DNA from: Streptomyces sp. NBC_01549
Lineage (GTDB): Bacteria; Actinomycetota; Actinomycetes; Streptomycetales; Streptomycetaceae
Direction: 5' to 3'
DNA: 64,000 nt
Assembly (NCBI RefSeq): GCF_026339955.1
Contig: NZ_JAPEPW010000003.1
Location: 682,001 to 746,000 of the forward strand
Position 1 is the stretch's first letter. Every line of letters starts with the position of its first letter. The notes beneath the pieces were generated by a model that was not told where the DNA came from, did no database searches, and saw nothing but the letters and a program-made list of their open reading frames with translations. The translations under genes and the position numbers were made by a program. Shown in pieces: positions 52,010-61,231 of this stretch.

Positions 52010-52408
52010 CGACGGCGGCAGATCGCGGCCCTGGACGCGGCCGCCTGCGTGCGGGTCTTCGCCGACAAGAAGTCGGGCAAGACTGCGGAGCGCGAGGAAC
52101 TGGGGAAGTGCCTCGACTACCTCCGGCCCGGCGACACTCTGGTGGTGCCTTCCCTCGACCGGTTGTGGCGATCGATCCAAGACCTGATCTCCATCGTGTC
52201 CAACCTGCAGAGGCGCAGTACCGGCTTCCAGTCGTTGCACGAGGCGTTGGACACCACGACTCCGGACGGCCGCCTGGTCCTCCACGTGTTCGCCGCGCTC
52301 GCGGACTTCATCCGGGAACTGATCGTGCAAGGCACCCACGAGGGTCCGGCGGCCGCACGCGCGCGTGGCGAACGGAGGGGAAGCGACGAAATGCGGGTGG
52401 CAGGGTGA
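52010..52408 (+). pseudogene. Serine recombinase (resolvase/invertase) fragment
   Basis: RQIAALDAAACVRVFADKKS, GKTAEREELGKCLDYLRPGD, TLVVPSLDRLWRSIQDLISI, STGFQSLHEALDTTTPDGRL, ADFIRELIVQGTHEGPAAAR form most of the catalytic domain, but the first strand with the nucleophile Ser (Y-x-R-V-S) is missing and the C-terminal HTH is lost in a frame change near RGERRGSDE. It abuts the truncated IS30 gene. Confidence 0.85.
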
Positions 52409-52571
52409 CGAATGGGCACGGACCACCTGGCCTCCCTCCGCGGGCGGCTCGGTGTCCCGTCTCGCTCAATCCTGAGCGCGTCTCACCGAAGCTTGACCAC
52501 CGCCGCAAGCATGCGTCCCCTTGTGTATCGGTGCCGAGCCGGTAGCGGTCCGACTGTTCCGTGGTGGGAGC

Positions 52572-52784
52572 TCAGGGCTCTGCGATGACCTCGTCCGCCT
52601 GCATACCCTTCTGGCCCTGCACCGCAATGAAAGTCACCTTCTGGCCTTCCTTCAGGCTCTTGAAGCCGTTGCCCTGGATCGCCCTGAAGTGCACGAATAG
52701 GTCAGGTCCGCTTTCGGGGGTGATGAAACCGAACCCCTTCTCTTCGTTGAACCACTTCACGGTGCCGGACTGGCGCTGCGACAT
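52572..52784 (-). CDS. Cold shock protein (CspA family)
   Basis: A 70-residue single cold-shock domain: QSGTVKWFNEEKGFGFITPE (RNP1 KGFGFI), SGPDLFVHFRAIQGNGFKSL (RNP2 LFVHF), KEGQKVTFIAVQGQKGMQAD EVIAE. It binds single-stranded RNA/DNA as an RNA chaperone. The start at 52784 is preceded by GAGGGA at good distance; a GTG two codons earlier would leave no room for it. Confidence 0.95.
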   Translation of the reverse strand: MSQRQSGTVKWFNEEKGFGFITPESGPDLFVHFRAIQGNGFKSLKEGQKVTFIAVQGQKGMQADEVIAEP

Positions 52785-53014
52785 GTCCACTCCCTCGAAT
52801 CACGTGTTCCGATCGGACGTGCAGGACGCCCGACGGGCTGATCATCCCCGTTGGGGGGACGAAGATCCGGCAAGGCGGCGGCTCCCGGCGAGGCGGCCAC
52901 TCCCGGCGCCCGGCCCTGGCACGACGTCCTGGCCAACACACCCGACCTCGGCTCCTGGAGCACCCGCACCCCCTACCCCGAACTCGGCTACCACGAAGGG
53001 AGCGGCCCCCGCGG

Positions 53015-53290
53015 CTGACCGGCCGTCTGCCGACGAACGCGTCGTGGGCGAACCCGATCGAGGCGCACTTCGGGCCGCTGCGGCAGTTCACCCTCGCCAA
53101 CTCCCACCACCCCAACCACACCGCCCAGACACGCGAGTTGCACCGCTACCTGCGCTGGCGCAACCAAAACGGCTGGCATCCCGACGTCCTGGCCGCACAG
53201 CGGTGTGAACGCGCCCGCGCCGCAGCGAGAAAGGCATCCGATTCGGCGGCCGCCCCGCCGCCGGAGTGGCCTGACTGCCCTTCCCGAACC
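53015..53290 (+). mobile_element. IS630-family transposase C-terminal fragment
   Basis: LTGRLPTNASWANPIEAHFG then PLRQFTLANSHHPNHTAQTR, ELHRYLRWRNQNGWHPDVLA is the end of an IS630-type DDE protein including the catalytic Glu (NPIEAHFG). Bases 52860-53010 hold more remnants in other frames. Confidence 0.75.
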
Positions 53291-53306
53291 CAGGACACCA
53301 TCCAGG

Positions 53307-54068
53307 TCACGGACGAGTGGCCACCAGCAGATCAACCACGTAGGTCTCTTCCACCACCTCGTCGGGGAAGAACTCGCGCAGTCGCCTACGCTCCCCGGAG
53401 AGAAAGGCACGCCTGTCGTCCTCGGCAAGCACAAGGAACGCCGAGCGGCTGCTGATATTGGCAAGGTGCATGTCGAGGGAGACCACGCGACTCCATCGCA
53501 CCTGGCGGCGCGCGACCCGGAGCCCCGACAGTCCCGCGAGTCGGACGGCGTCGCCGTCGTCGGGACGCACCCGAGAAGTCGGCTTCACTCCGCAGTGGTG
53601 CGCGATCCGCTGGTGCTGCTCTCGGATCCAGGGCACGTCGAAGGCAGTGGTGTTCCACCAGATCGCGAGCGCACCGCCCGGAAGCAGGACCCGCAGTGCC
53701 TCCGGGACCGAGCGGATGGTGTCGGTCCACTGCCAGGACTGCGCGTAGGTGATGAGGTCGTGGGAGGCGTCCGCGAGGGGTAGGGCGTTGCCGTCACCTC
53801 TGATGATCGGCACATCCGGGAGCACGGTGTGGAACTTGGCGGCCATGGCGTCGCCCGGTTCAACGGCGATCACGTCAGCCCCGCGCTCACGCAGCAGAGC
53901 GGTGGCAATTCCGGTGCCCGCGCCGATATCGGCGACGCGGGCACTCGCCAGGGGACGGCTCGTGAGCTCTTCGATGCAGTCGAAGAGCGCGGAAGGATAC
54001 GAAGGCCGGCTGGCCGCGTACTGGTCAGCCGCCGCGTTGAACGAATGGGCGCGTGAGCTGGTGGTCAT
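53307..54068 (-). CDS. Class I SAM-dependent methyltransferase
   Basis: A 253-residue cytosolic protein: SFNAAADQYAASRPSYPSAL, motif I RVADIGAGTGIATALLRERG, motif II VIAVEPGDAMAAKF, PIIRGDGNALPLADASHDLI, YAQSWQWTDTIRSVPEALRV LLPGGALAIWWNTT (motifs III-IV). It belongs to the Methyltransf_11/25 type. The start is the ATG at 54068. Substrate not predictable. Stop is close to the IS630 fragment but the protein ends normally. Confidence 0.92.
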   Translation of the reverse strand: MTTSSRAHSFNAAADQYAASRPSYPSALFDCIEELTSRPLASARVADIGAGTGIATALLRERGADVIAVEPGDAMAAKFHTVLPDVPIIRGDGNALPLADASHDLITYAQSWQWTDTIRSVPEALRVLLPGGALAIWWNTTAFDVPWIREQHQRIAHHCGVKPTSRVRPDDGDAVRLAGLSGLRVARRQVRWSRVVSLDMHLANISSRSAFLVLAEDDRRAFLSGERRRLREFFPDEVVEETYVVDLLVATRP

Positions 54069-54198
54069 CCTCGCATCATCCCCCTCCCCCGCTGACTGCC
54101 CGCCCCGGTGATCGTTTCCGGTCACAGCACGCGCAACGCTGAGGTCCCGGCCGACCCTCAGCGCTAGCCCGGTCCCGTACTGTTCTGGCGGGGCCGGG

Positions 54199-54620
54199 CT
54201 ACTTGCTGCGCGAGCGCCGTCCGAAGACCGCTTGGCGCAGCGTCGGGTACTGCTGGCGCAGGTCGGTGCGGCAGGAGGGGGCAGTGCCGGCCGTCCTCCG
54301 GCGGGGCGAACTCAAGGTCCTAGCCGAGCGGGCCGGTGATCGGCCCTTTGCACCGCTCACACGGCGCGGCCTCGGGGGCGGGCCCGGGATCCGGGTCAGG
54401 TTCCTGTGCCCAGCGTTCCCTCTCCGCTTCCCACTCCTGTTGCCGTCGCTGCTCTGCTTCCTCACGCCAGCGGCGGCGTTGCTCGTCGCGGGCGTACCAG
54501 GCGTCAAGGTCGGCGGGGTTGGCGAGGGCGTCGGGGAGGGTTTCCCACTGGCCGTGTCCGCAACGCCACCACACTGCTGGCACACTGCATCGACTCCACC
54601 ATCGTCCGCGCTCACCAGCA
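54199..54620 (-). pseudogene. Zinc-ribbon/charged-helix protein remnant
   Basis: WWRCGHGQWETLPDALANPA then DLDAWYARDEQRRRWREEAE, QRRQQEWEAERERWAQEPDP, EAAPCERCKGPITGPLG is one frame with a long charged helix and a CxxC. A downstream continuation (CRTDLRQQYPTLRQAVFGRR) is in another frame. It resembles small actinobacterial proteins ending in a second Cys pair, but the 5' end is missing. Confidence 0.45.
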
Positions 54621-54910
54621 CGCCGCAGACACCGGCCGAAAGGGGAGATGCGCCGGCGGGACCCGCAGGCGTCGGTGGGCAAGCTGAAGCAGCCGAATGG
54701 ACAACTTGGTCAACGTGGTCGGTGAGACAGCGGTGCTGCGCCGACGTTGTGGCAGTCCCTGCGAGAGCAGGCCGACGCCGGACCAATGTCACCCGAACGG
54801 CTTACACGTCCTCGCCTCGGGCATGCGGCCCTCACCCATTCAGCCCACACTCAGACTGAACCTTCTGCCGCCGCACCGTTCCCGTGATCACCGCTTCGTC
54901 GGGAGGCATC

Positions 54911-55063
54911 GTGGTCGTGCTGGCTCTGCTCGTGCCGGTATTGCTCCTGCTCCTGCTGCTGGCGCTGGACCTCTTCGAAGACCTCCTGTTCCCCTCACCA
55001 CCACCGCCCCCTCCAGATGACAAGCCCACGGAGCAGGTCGATCACGGGCAGCGAGACACCTAG
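54911..55063 (+). CDS. Small proline-rich membrane protein, 50 aa
   Basis: GTG 54911, after GGGAGG, opens a 50-residue protein: VVVLALLVPVLLLLLLLALD (one membrane helix), LFEDLLFPSPPPPPPDDKPT, EQVDHGQRDT stop. Actinobacteria have many such one-helix proteins with a polyproline tail after FE-x-x-LFP. The tail should face the cytoplasm. Function unknown. Confidence 0.75.
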   Translation: MVVLALLVPVLLLLLLLALDLFEDLLFPSPPPPPPDDKPTEQVDHGQRDT

Positions 55064-55369
55064 CGGTCAACGCTCCCGGGTTTCTGAACCTCGAATCCAC
55101 AGTTCATGCGGATTGTCCCGTCTCATCTGATCTTGCCGCCGAGCGGTGCCCTGACCTGCGGCAAGACAAAGCCGAGTCTGGAGAACGTAGCTTCGTTCGC
55201 GTTCAGCAGCAGCGTTTGTTCACTGGTTGCGGCGGCATCTGGTGATCGACAAGTTCCTGGATGTTCACGAGAAATAGCGTCAGGGCCTGGGGACGGCCTG
55301 GCCGACAAGCTCAGGGGTTCTGTCGCGCAGTGTCAGCCTGGCGTGCAGAGCACTTAGGCTTCCTGAGTT
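55064..55369. other. Intergenic region, nothing recognised
   Basis: About 306 bp before the M55 peptidase with ordinary base use. No repeat or gene seen. Confidence 0.4.
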
Positions 55370-56197
55370 ATGAAGATATTGATCTCTGTTGACATGGAGG
55401 GCATCTCGGGGATCGTGCATCCCACCGAGACGAACCCGGATCGCTACGACTACGAGCGCGGCCGAGCATTAATGACGGCGGAGACGAACGCCGTGATTGC
55501 CGGTGTCCTGGACGTCGAAGCCACGGCCGAGGTGCGGGTCGCCGACGCGCACGGCCCTTTCCGCAACCTGCTGCCCGAAGAACTCGACCGCCGGGCGCAC
55601 TTGGTCCGTGGCAAGCCGCGGCCCCTGGGCATGCTCGGCGGACTCGACGAACAGACCGACGCGGTCCTGCTGGTCGGCTACCACGCCCGCGCCGGCGGCG
55701 GACCGGCCGTGCTGGCACACACCATGAACGACGGCATCCTCGACGTGCGCGTGGCCGGACGTTCCATGGGCGAGATCGGCCTCAACGCCGCCATGGCCGG
55801 ACATCTGGACGTACCGGTCGTGCTGCTCAGCGGCGACGACAGCGCCTGCGCCGAACTGCAAGATCTGGTCCCCACCGCGGTCACCGTCGCGGTCAAGCAA
55901 GCCCTCGGTCAGGGCGCCGCCGTCGCCCTGCACCCCGAGGAAGCTCGGGAGCGGCTGCGCCATGCGGCCGCCGAAGCCATCACGCAGCGTGCACAGGTTT
56001 CACCGCTGGCCCTTGCCGGACCGCTTGACGTCGAGGTCGACCTTTCCGCGCCGTACATGGTTGACCTGGCGACACTCGTGCCAGGTGTCTCACGCGGTGA
56101 AGGTGGCCGGACAGTCACCTTCACCGCCGCCGACTTCGCCGACGTCTACCGGCTGGTCCTGCTACTCGCGCAGCTCGCCACCATCAAACCTGGCTAG
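55370..56197 (+). CDS. M55 family metallopeptidase (D-aminopeptidase, DppA-like)
   Basis: A 275-residue protein: MKILISVDMEGISGIVHPTE (zinc ligands Asp8/Glu10), VADAHGPFRNLLPEELD (His), LLVGYHARAGGGPAVLAHTM (His) and GEIGLNAAMAGHLDVPVVLL (Glu), then SGDDSACAELQDLVPTAVTV. These are the M55 signature positions. DppA-type enzymes cut D-Ala-containing peptides from the wall. The stop TAG (56195-56197) forms part of CTAG, the target duplicated by IS1182, so the gene is intact despite the insertion. Confidence 0.95.
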   Translation: MKILISVDMEGISGIVHPTETNPDRYDYERGRALMTAETNAVIAGVLDVEATAEVRVADAHGPFRNLLPEELDRRAHLVRGKPRPLGMLGGLDEQTDAVLLVGYHARAGGGPAVLAHTMNDGILDVRVAGRSMGEIGLNAAMAGHLDVPVVLLSGDDSACAELQDLVPTAVTVAVKQALGQGAAVALHPEEARERLRHAAAEAITQRAQVSPLALAGPLDVEVDLSAPYMVDLATLVPGVSRGEGGRTVTFTAADFADVYRLVLLLAQLATIKPG

Positions 56198-57905
56198 GAG
56201 CGTGTCTCAGTAACGGACACCCCGCTTGCGGTTCGTGATGATTCATGCGGGATGATCTCGGTATGCGTGATCGGGATGGTCTGTTCGAGATCGAGCCGGG
56301 TGAGAAGGAGCAGCCGCAGGGTCGTCCGGCGGCGGTGGACAAGACGTTCCGGGCGTTCGACCCGCACCAGGTCCTGCTGCTGCCGCCGTCGCTGGACGAC
56401 TGGCTGCCCGAGGATCACCTGGCCCGGTTCGTTGCCGACCTGGTCGACGAGGTGCTCGACCTGTCGCCGATCCTGGCGGACTACACCGAAAAGCGCGGCT
56501 ACCCGCCCTACGATCCGCGGCTGATGGTGCGGCTGCTGATCTACGGCTACACCACCGGGGTGCGCTCCTCGCGGGCGATCACGCGTAAGTGTGTCGATGA
56601 CGTCGCGTTCCGGTTCCTGGCCGCCGACCAGGCTCCGGACTTCCGCTCGATCGCCCGGTTCCGCCGCCGCCACCTGGACGCGCTCGCCGGCCTGTTCCTG
56701 CAGTCGCTGCACCTGGCGCGGAAGCTGGACATGGTCAAGATGGGCCGCGTCGCGCTGGACGGCACCAAGCTGGAGGCCAGCGCATCCAAGCACAAGGCGA
56801 TGAGCTACGGCCGCCTGATCGGCAAGGAAGAGCAGATCGAAGCCGAGATCGCCGCCCTGGAGGCCACGGCCCGGTCCCTGCTGGACGACGCCGAAGCAGT
56901 CGATACCGCCGAAGATGCCCGGTTCGGCGTGGACGGCAAAGAGGCCGACCTGCCCGCCGAGCTGGACCGGCGCGAGAAGCGCCTGGCCAGGCTGCAGGCC
57001 GCCCGCGCGCAGATCGAGACCGAGGCCGCCGACAAGGCCCGCGCTCACGCCGAAGACAAGGAACGCCGCCGTCAGGAACGCGCCGGGACCAGCGACGAGC
57101 GGGCCGTCACCGACGCGGGCGAGCAGGCAGCAGCCAAGGCCCGGCCCAAGCCCAAGGCCCAGGCCAACTTCACCGACCCCGACTCGCGGATCATGAAGAA
57201 CAGCGACGGCGCCTACATCCAGGCCTACAACGCCCAGGCCGTCGTCGATGAAGAGCACCAGGTCATCACGGCCGCCGACATCACCACCAACGCCTCGGAC
57301 GCGCTGAACTACACCCCGATGCTCGACCAGTCCGCGCAGAACACCGGCGTCCACCCGGGGCAGGCCCTCGTCGATGCCGGCTACTGCTCCGAGACCAACC
57401 TGCAGGCCTCCAAAGAGCGCCAACTCGCCTGCGGCACCGATACGTTCATGGCCACCGGCCGACTCGGCCACGACGAACAGGTCCCGCCCGCACCCCGCGG
57501 ACGCATCCCCGCCAGCGCCACCCTCAAGGAGCGCATGGCCCGCACACTGCGGACGAAGCCCGGCAAGGCCGCCTACAGCCGCCGCAAAGCGATCGTCGAA
57601 CCCGTCTTCGGCCAGATCATGACCTGCCAGAACGGCCGCCAACTCCTCCTCCGCGGCGAGGACGGAGCCCGCGGCGAGTGGCGACTGCTGGCCGCCTGCC
57701 ACAACCTCCGCAAGATCTTCCGACACGCCGGAACCGCAGGACTCGCCGTCCTGGCCGGCTGACCATCCGGCCACACCGGCCTCAGCGGGCCGAAATCCCC
57801 CTCCGACCGACCCGCTCATCGGCCCCACAGGCGCTGACCGAGCGACCACGACCGATCCCGCCCATCACGACCTCCCGGCCAGTTGCCCGTTACTCAGACA
57901 CGCTC
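56198..57905 (+). mobile_element. IS1182-family element with CTAG target duplication
   Basis: Inverted ends GAGCGTGTCTCAGTAACGG and, inverted, GAGCGTGTCTGAGTAACGG. CTAG occurs immediately outside both ends (56194-56197, 57906-57909). 1708 bp. The insertion spot is the stop codon of the M55 gene. Confidence 0.93.
56245..57762 (+). CDS. IS1182 family transposase
   Basis: A 505-residue transposase: TFRAFDPHQVLLLPPSLDDW, LPEDHLARFVADLVDEVLDL, YDPRLMVRLLIYGYTTGVRS, MGRVALDGTKLEASASKHKA (first Asp), a long charged insert (200-300) with coiled coil, ANFTDPDSRIMKNSDGAYIQ (second Asp region), QALVDAGYCSETNLQASKER and YSRRKAIVEPVFGQIMTCQN (Glu). All catalytic residues are present. Start could also be the ATG six codons later. 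Confidence 0.95.
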   Translation: MRDDLGMRDRDGLFEIEPGEKEQPQGRPAAVDKTFRAFDPHQVLLLPPSLDDWLPEDHLARFVADLVDEVLDLSPILADYTEKRGYPPYDPRLMVRLLIYGYTTGVRSSRAITRKCVDDVAFRFLAADQAPDFRSIARFRRRHLDALAGLFLQSLHLARKLDMVKMGRVALDGTKLEASASKHKAMSYGRLIGKEEQIEAEIAALEATARSLLDDAEAVDTAEDARFGVDGKEADLPAELDRREKRLARLQAARAQIETEAADKARAHAEDKERRRQERAGTSDERAVTDAGEQAAAKARPKPKAQANFTDPDSRIMKNSDGAYIQAYNAQAVVDEEHQVITAADITTNASDALNYTPMLDQSAQNTGVHPGQALVDAGYCSETNLQASKERQLACGTDTFMATGRLGHDEQVPPAPRGRIPASATLKERMARTLRTKPGKAAYSRRKAIVEPVFGQIMTCQNGRQLLLRGEDGARGEWRLLAACHNLRKIFRHAGTAGLAVLAG

Positions 57906-58059
57906 CTAGGCCGCGACTTAGGGTCGACGTGCAGGGTTCATCCGGCTTTGGACGGCTCTGCGGGACCGGGAGGAGACTGTCACTGACTGGTCCTTCATTC
58001 GAGGGCCGCGAAGGCGGCGCAGGCCGGCTCTGCAGCCGTTGCACCGCCCGGAGCGTGGC

Positions 58060-58363
58060 ATGAACGCTTCCGCAGTCACCAGCGTCATCACGGGTGGCCT
58101 GCTAGGGGCAGTGGCCGATGCACCCTGGTGGGGCAGCTGGCTGTGCCGTCGTTGTCATCGTCTTTGGGAACGGCCATGCGACACAGCTTGTCGACGCGTG
58201 GAACAAGCTCCTGCGCGGGCCCCACGAACGGCGAGCCCTCCGGGAAGCACAGGCCGGCGATGTCCTCGCCTACTTCAGCCAGACCCCGGCCACTGGCACG
58301 CCCGCGCAACCGCTCCCAGAGACATCCGCAGTCGATCAACCAGCCGATGCGGGGACAACGTGA
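58060..58363 (+). pseudogene. Small membrane protein, frameshifted
   Basis: MNASAVTSVITGGLLGAVAD then APWWG in one frame, and AVVVIVFGNGHATQLVDAWN, KLLRGPHERRALREAQAGDV, LAYFSQTPATGTPAQPLPET in the next. Together they would make a 100-residue protein with one or two membrane helices. A one-base change near 58128 separates them. Confidence 0.5.
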
Positions 58364-58433
58364 AGGCGCAGGAGGTGCCGCAATCCGCCCTGGGCAGGCC
58401 AGGGTTCGATTCGAACAGACGTACCATAGGGGC

Positions 58434-58783
58434 GTGGCAACGTACGAATTTCCGCCGATGCTGATCGACGCCCAGAACGAGCTTGATCAGGTCCGCGCCG
58501 ACCTCCGGGCTCTCTTCGAAAAGGTGCCGTGGTCGGTGGAGCCGATGGACGGGTGGGAGACGCACGAGAACGCGTGGCGGCCGGCGTCCCGTCCCGCCTC
58601 GCCCGGCTGGGACCCGGAGGACGCCGCGGCGATTGCCCGGCCGCGAGCGAGGGAACTCGAACTCGCTGAGCTTCTCGTGTGCCACCAGTACTGGACCGAA
58701 GTTCGCTCCCGACGACGTACAGGCCGCCCGTGACGCGCTCAAGCACCACCGCGAGCAGGAGCCGGCCAGTATGGCGAGCTGAC
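58434..58783 (+). pseudogene. Hypothetical cytosolic protein, late frameshift
   Basis: GTG 58434: VATYEFPPMLIDAQNELDQV, RADLRALFEKVPWSVEPMDG, WETHENAWRPASRPASPGWD, ELAELLVCHQYWTEV, then the probable ending APDDVQAARDALKHHREQEP is in the next frame. If unshifted, the annotated frame ends in a basic SRRRTGRP. No family name known to me. Confidence 0.55.
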
Positions 58784-58916
58784 CGGCGGCCGAGCAGCTG
58801 CGCAGAATCCTCTTGATCAGGAGTTCAGACAGCACTCGTCCTGGACGACGGACTTGTTGGGCCGGGCGTCGTGCCGGCGCACACTCCGGGCTGCGGCATC
58901 CCGACGGAACGCCGTC

Positions 58917-59498
58917 CTAGGCGCCCCGCTGCCGCCGGGCCGGCTTCTTCGCCGCCGCTGTCTTCTTCGCAGAGGGGTCGCGCACCTCGTCGTCCCACTT
59001 GAGCACGTGTGCGACCAGTGCCCCGTCCCGCACCCGCAGCAGCACCAGGTGCTCGCGCCCGTGCCACGCCAGCTTCGCGACGGCCACCTTCGTGTTGCGG
59101 GCCAAGGCCCGGGCGATCAGCGCGTAGGGCTTCGCCGCGACCGGGCCGTCGTACTGCAGGAAGTAGCTGTCGCCGCTCAGTCGCACCGGGTCGATCGACG
59201 CGGCCGGCACGAACGCGACGATCTCGATCGCTTTCGCGGTCGGCAGCGGCATCTGTTCCAGCTCCTCGTCCGTGACCTCGACCAGCGTGTCCTTGGAGAC
59301 CTCGTACCCCTTGCCGATGTCGCCCGCGGACACCTCGCGGTCCTCCGCTTCGCAGTACTTGCGCACCCGCACCCGGCCTCCGTCTTCCGTATGGACCTGA
59401 TGGAAACGGACCGAATGGTCCTCGGTGGCGCTCATCAGCTTCACCGGAATGGTCACCAGGCCAAAGGAAAAGACGCCGCTCCACAGCGATCGGGGCAT
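58917..59498 (-). CDS. Ku protein, short form
   Basis: Ku binds DNA ends in bacterial NHEJ. This copy has 193 residues: SLWSGVFSFGLVTIPVKLMS, SVRFHQVHTEDGGRVRVRKY, CEAEDREVSAGDIGKGYEVS, KDTLVEVTDEELEQMPLPTA, ASIDPVRLSGDSYFLQYDGP. After LVLLRVRDGALVAHVLKWDD the usual Ku arm (another 70-90 residues) is replaced by a Lys/Ala-rich tail (DPSAKKTAAAKKPARRQRGA). The ATG at 59498 is shared with the divergent ligase region. It may be a natural short paralogue or a truncated copy. Confidence 0.88.
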   Translation of the reverse strand: MPRSLWSGVFSFGLVTIPVKLMSATEDHSVRFHQVHTEDGGRVRVRKYCEAEDREVSAGDIGKGYEVSKDTLVEVTDEELEQMPLPTAKAIEIVAFVPAASIDPVRLSGDSYFLQYDGPVAAKPYALIARALARNTKVAVAKLAWHGREHLVLLRVRDGALVAHVLKWDDEVRDPSAKKTAAAKKPARRQRGA

Positions 59499-59606
59499 CA
59501 CAGACCTCCACGACAGCCCCGAGCCCCACCAGCGTATGAGCCTGCGACACGGCCCGCTTCCCGACGCCGCCGCGCACCACAGCCGTCGCCGCCGCAGGCT
59601 GGACGG

Positions 59607-60488
59607 GTGGACTGGCCCGTTTCCGTCGCCCTCGCCCGGTCCGTACCGGAACTGCCCACCGGAACGGACTGGAGCTACGAGATGAAGGTGGACGGCCACA
59701 GAATGATCATGTGGCGGACCGGCGACGGGGTCCGCTTGCAGGCCCGCTCCGGGCGCGACGTCACCGCCGCATGGGGAGACCTCGCCCTCGCCGGCCACCA
59801 CCTCCCGGACGGGACCGTTCTCGACGGCGAGGCCGTCATCACCACCGAGGACGGACGGATCAGCTTCGAGGCCGCACAAGCCCGAGCTGCCTCCTCCCCC
59901 GTCCGCGCCCGCCGACTGGCCTCCCAGCGCCCCGCGCACTACATCGCCTTCGACGCCCTGCAACTGCCGTCCGGCAATGTCCGGCCTCGCCCGTACAGCG
60001 AGCGCCGCGCAGCCCTCCTCACCCTCCTGGCAGAACTGCCCGTGAACACCCCGATCCAGGCCGTGTCCGCCACCACCGACCGCGACACCGCACTCACCTG
60101 GTACAACACCCTCCACCACGAGCACGGCGTCGAAGGCATCGTCGCGAAACGTGTCACCTCTCCCTACCGGGCCGGCCGCACCGGGGCATGGCAGAAGATC
60201 CGGCATGCTGAGACTGTCGATGCCGACGTGATCGGCTACACCGGGCCGCAGACCCGGCCCCGCATGCTCGCGGTACGTCTTCCGAACGGACGCACCTCAC
60301 TCACGCAGACGCTTTCGGCGCCGCTCGCTGCGCAAATTGCGCAGGTCCTGGTTGCGGCCGGTCCAGCAGAACGCAGCCGCGCAGACACCGGTGATACCTA
60401 CACCAGGATTCCTTCTGGCCTCGCCGTCGTGGAAGTCCTGGCAGGCACCACCCGCCACGCCCTCGTGACCCCGCTACGCCTTCGATGA
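59607..60488 (+). CDS. ATP-dependent DNA ligase, short (LigC/LigD-ligase type)
   Basis: A 293-residue ligase. Start GTG 59607 (VDWPVSVALARSVPELPTGT). Motif I YEMKVDGHRMIMW with the AMP-accepting Lys; LDGEAVITTEDGRISFEAAQ (motif III region); YIAFDALQLPSGNVRPRPYS; EHGVEGIVAKRVTSPYRAGR (motif IV); WQKIRHAETVDADVIGYTG (motif V). The OB-fold end is short. Divergent from ku by 108 bp, which is the usual NHEJ pairing. Confidence 0.9.
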   Translation: MDWPVSVALARSVPELPTGTDWSYEMKVDGHRMIMWRTGDGVRLQARSGRDVTAAWGDLALAGHHLPDGTVLDGEAVITTEDGRISFEAAQARAASSPVRARRLASQRPAHYIAFDALQLPSGNVRPRPYSERRAALLTLLAELPVNTPIQAVSATTDRDTALTWYNTLHHEHGVEGIVAKRVTSPYRAGRTGAWQKIRHAETVDADVIGYTGPQTRPRMLAVRLPNGRTSLTQTLSAPLAAQIAQVLVAAGPAERSRADTGDTYTRIPSGLAVVEVLAGTTRHALVTPLRLR

Positions 60489-60672
60489 GCGCCGATGAGG
60501 TCCAGAGTGGGGCTGCCAGCATCAAAAGGAGGTCGATGCTCTTGGCCTCAGCCTCCTGACACTGGTAGGGGGCAGTCCCTCGATGATGATTGACCATTTT
60601 GCTCAGAGATACTCGGCCGCTGTGGAATTCCGGAGCGGAGCTAGGGCAACGAATGCGGCCGCAATGGCCGAG

Positions 60673-61017
60673 TTAGGGCGAGGGCAGCTGCGTTTGAGAG
60701 GCGGAATTCGTGGAAGCGCGAGTCACATTGGAGACGAACTTCATGTCGTCGGGGTCGCTGCGCCGTAGGACGAAGATCTTGGCAAGGGCCAAGAGGCTGG
60801 GCCCGCAGAGGAGGGTGGCTAGCCACCAGGCGTCTTTCGCCACGTAAACGCCAACGCCGAGCATCGCAACAGCCACGACGGCGCCGATCACGAGGCCGGC
60901 CATGTACCGGCTGTGCTTACGCTGCTCCCGCCTTTCCTGGGCCTCATGCTCCGCTGCCGCTGTGGCGGCCGCATCGGCACGCTCGGCTGCCTCTCGCTGC
61001 ATGTCGAGCCGCTTCAT
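60673..61017 (-). CDS. Two-helix membrane protein (DUF2335-like)
   Basis: 114 residues: a charged helix (MKRLDMQREAAERADAAATA, AAEHEAQERREQRKHSRYMA), two membrane segments (GLVIGAVVAVAMLGVGVYVA and ATLLCGPSLLALAKIFVL) and a short tail. The layout resembles DUF2335 proteins, which have an RHxxxE helix and two TM segments. The N-terminus may be cut by the IS1380 end 10-20 bp upstream. Confidence 0.55.
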   Translation of the reverse strand: MKRLDMQREAAERADAAATAAAEHEAQERREQRKHSRYMAGLVIGAVVAVAMLGVGVYVAKDAWWLATLLCGPSLLALAKIFVLRRSDPDDMKFVSNVTRASTNSASQTQLPSP

Positions 61018-61231
61018 CAGCGCCTGATGATCCCGCTTTAGTTACGGTTCTAGGGCCTTTAGCCTCGATCGTTCATGAGTCCTCGTCAGCTCGTTGACGG
61101 GGACTCTGTGCGTGTGGGGTGCCGTTTTCTTGGGGCGGGGCAGACTGATGGCCCGGTTGTCGCGTCGGATGAGCGCCGGGTTCCACTCCCGGGGTGGTCG
61201 TGCGGGTTGTTGGGACAGTCGAATTGGCTGG

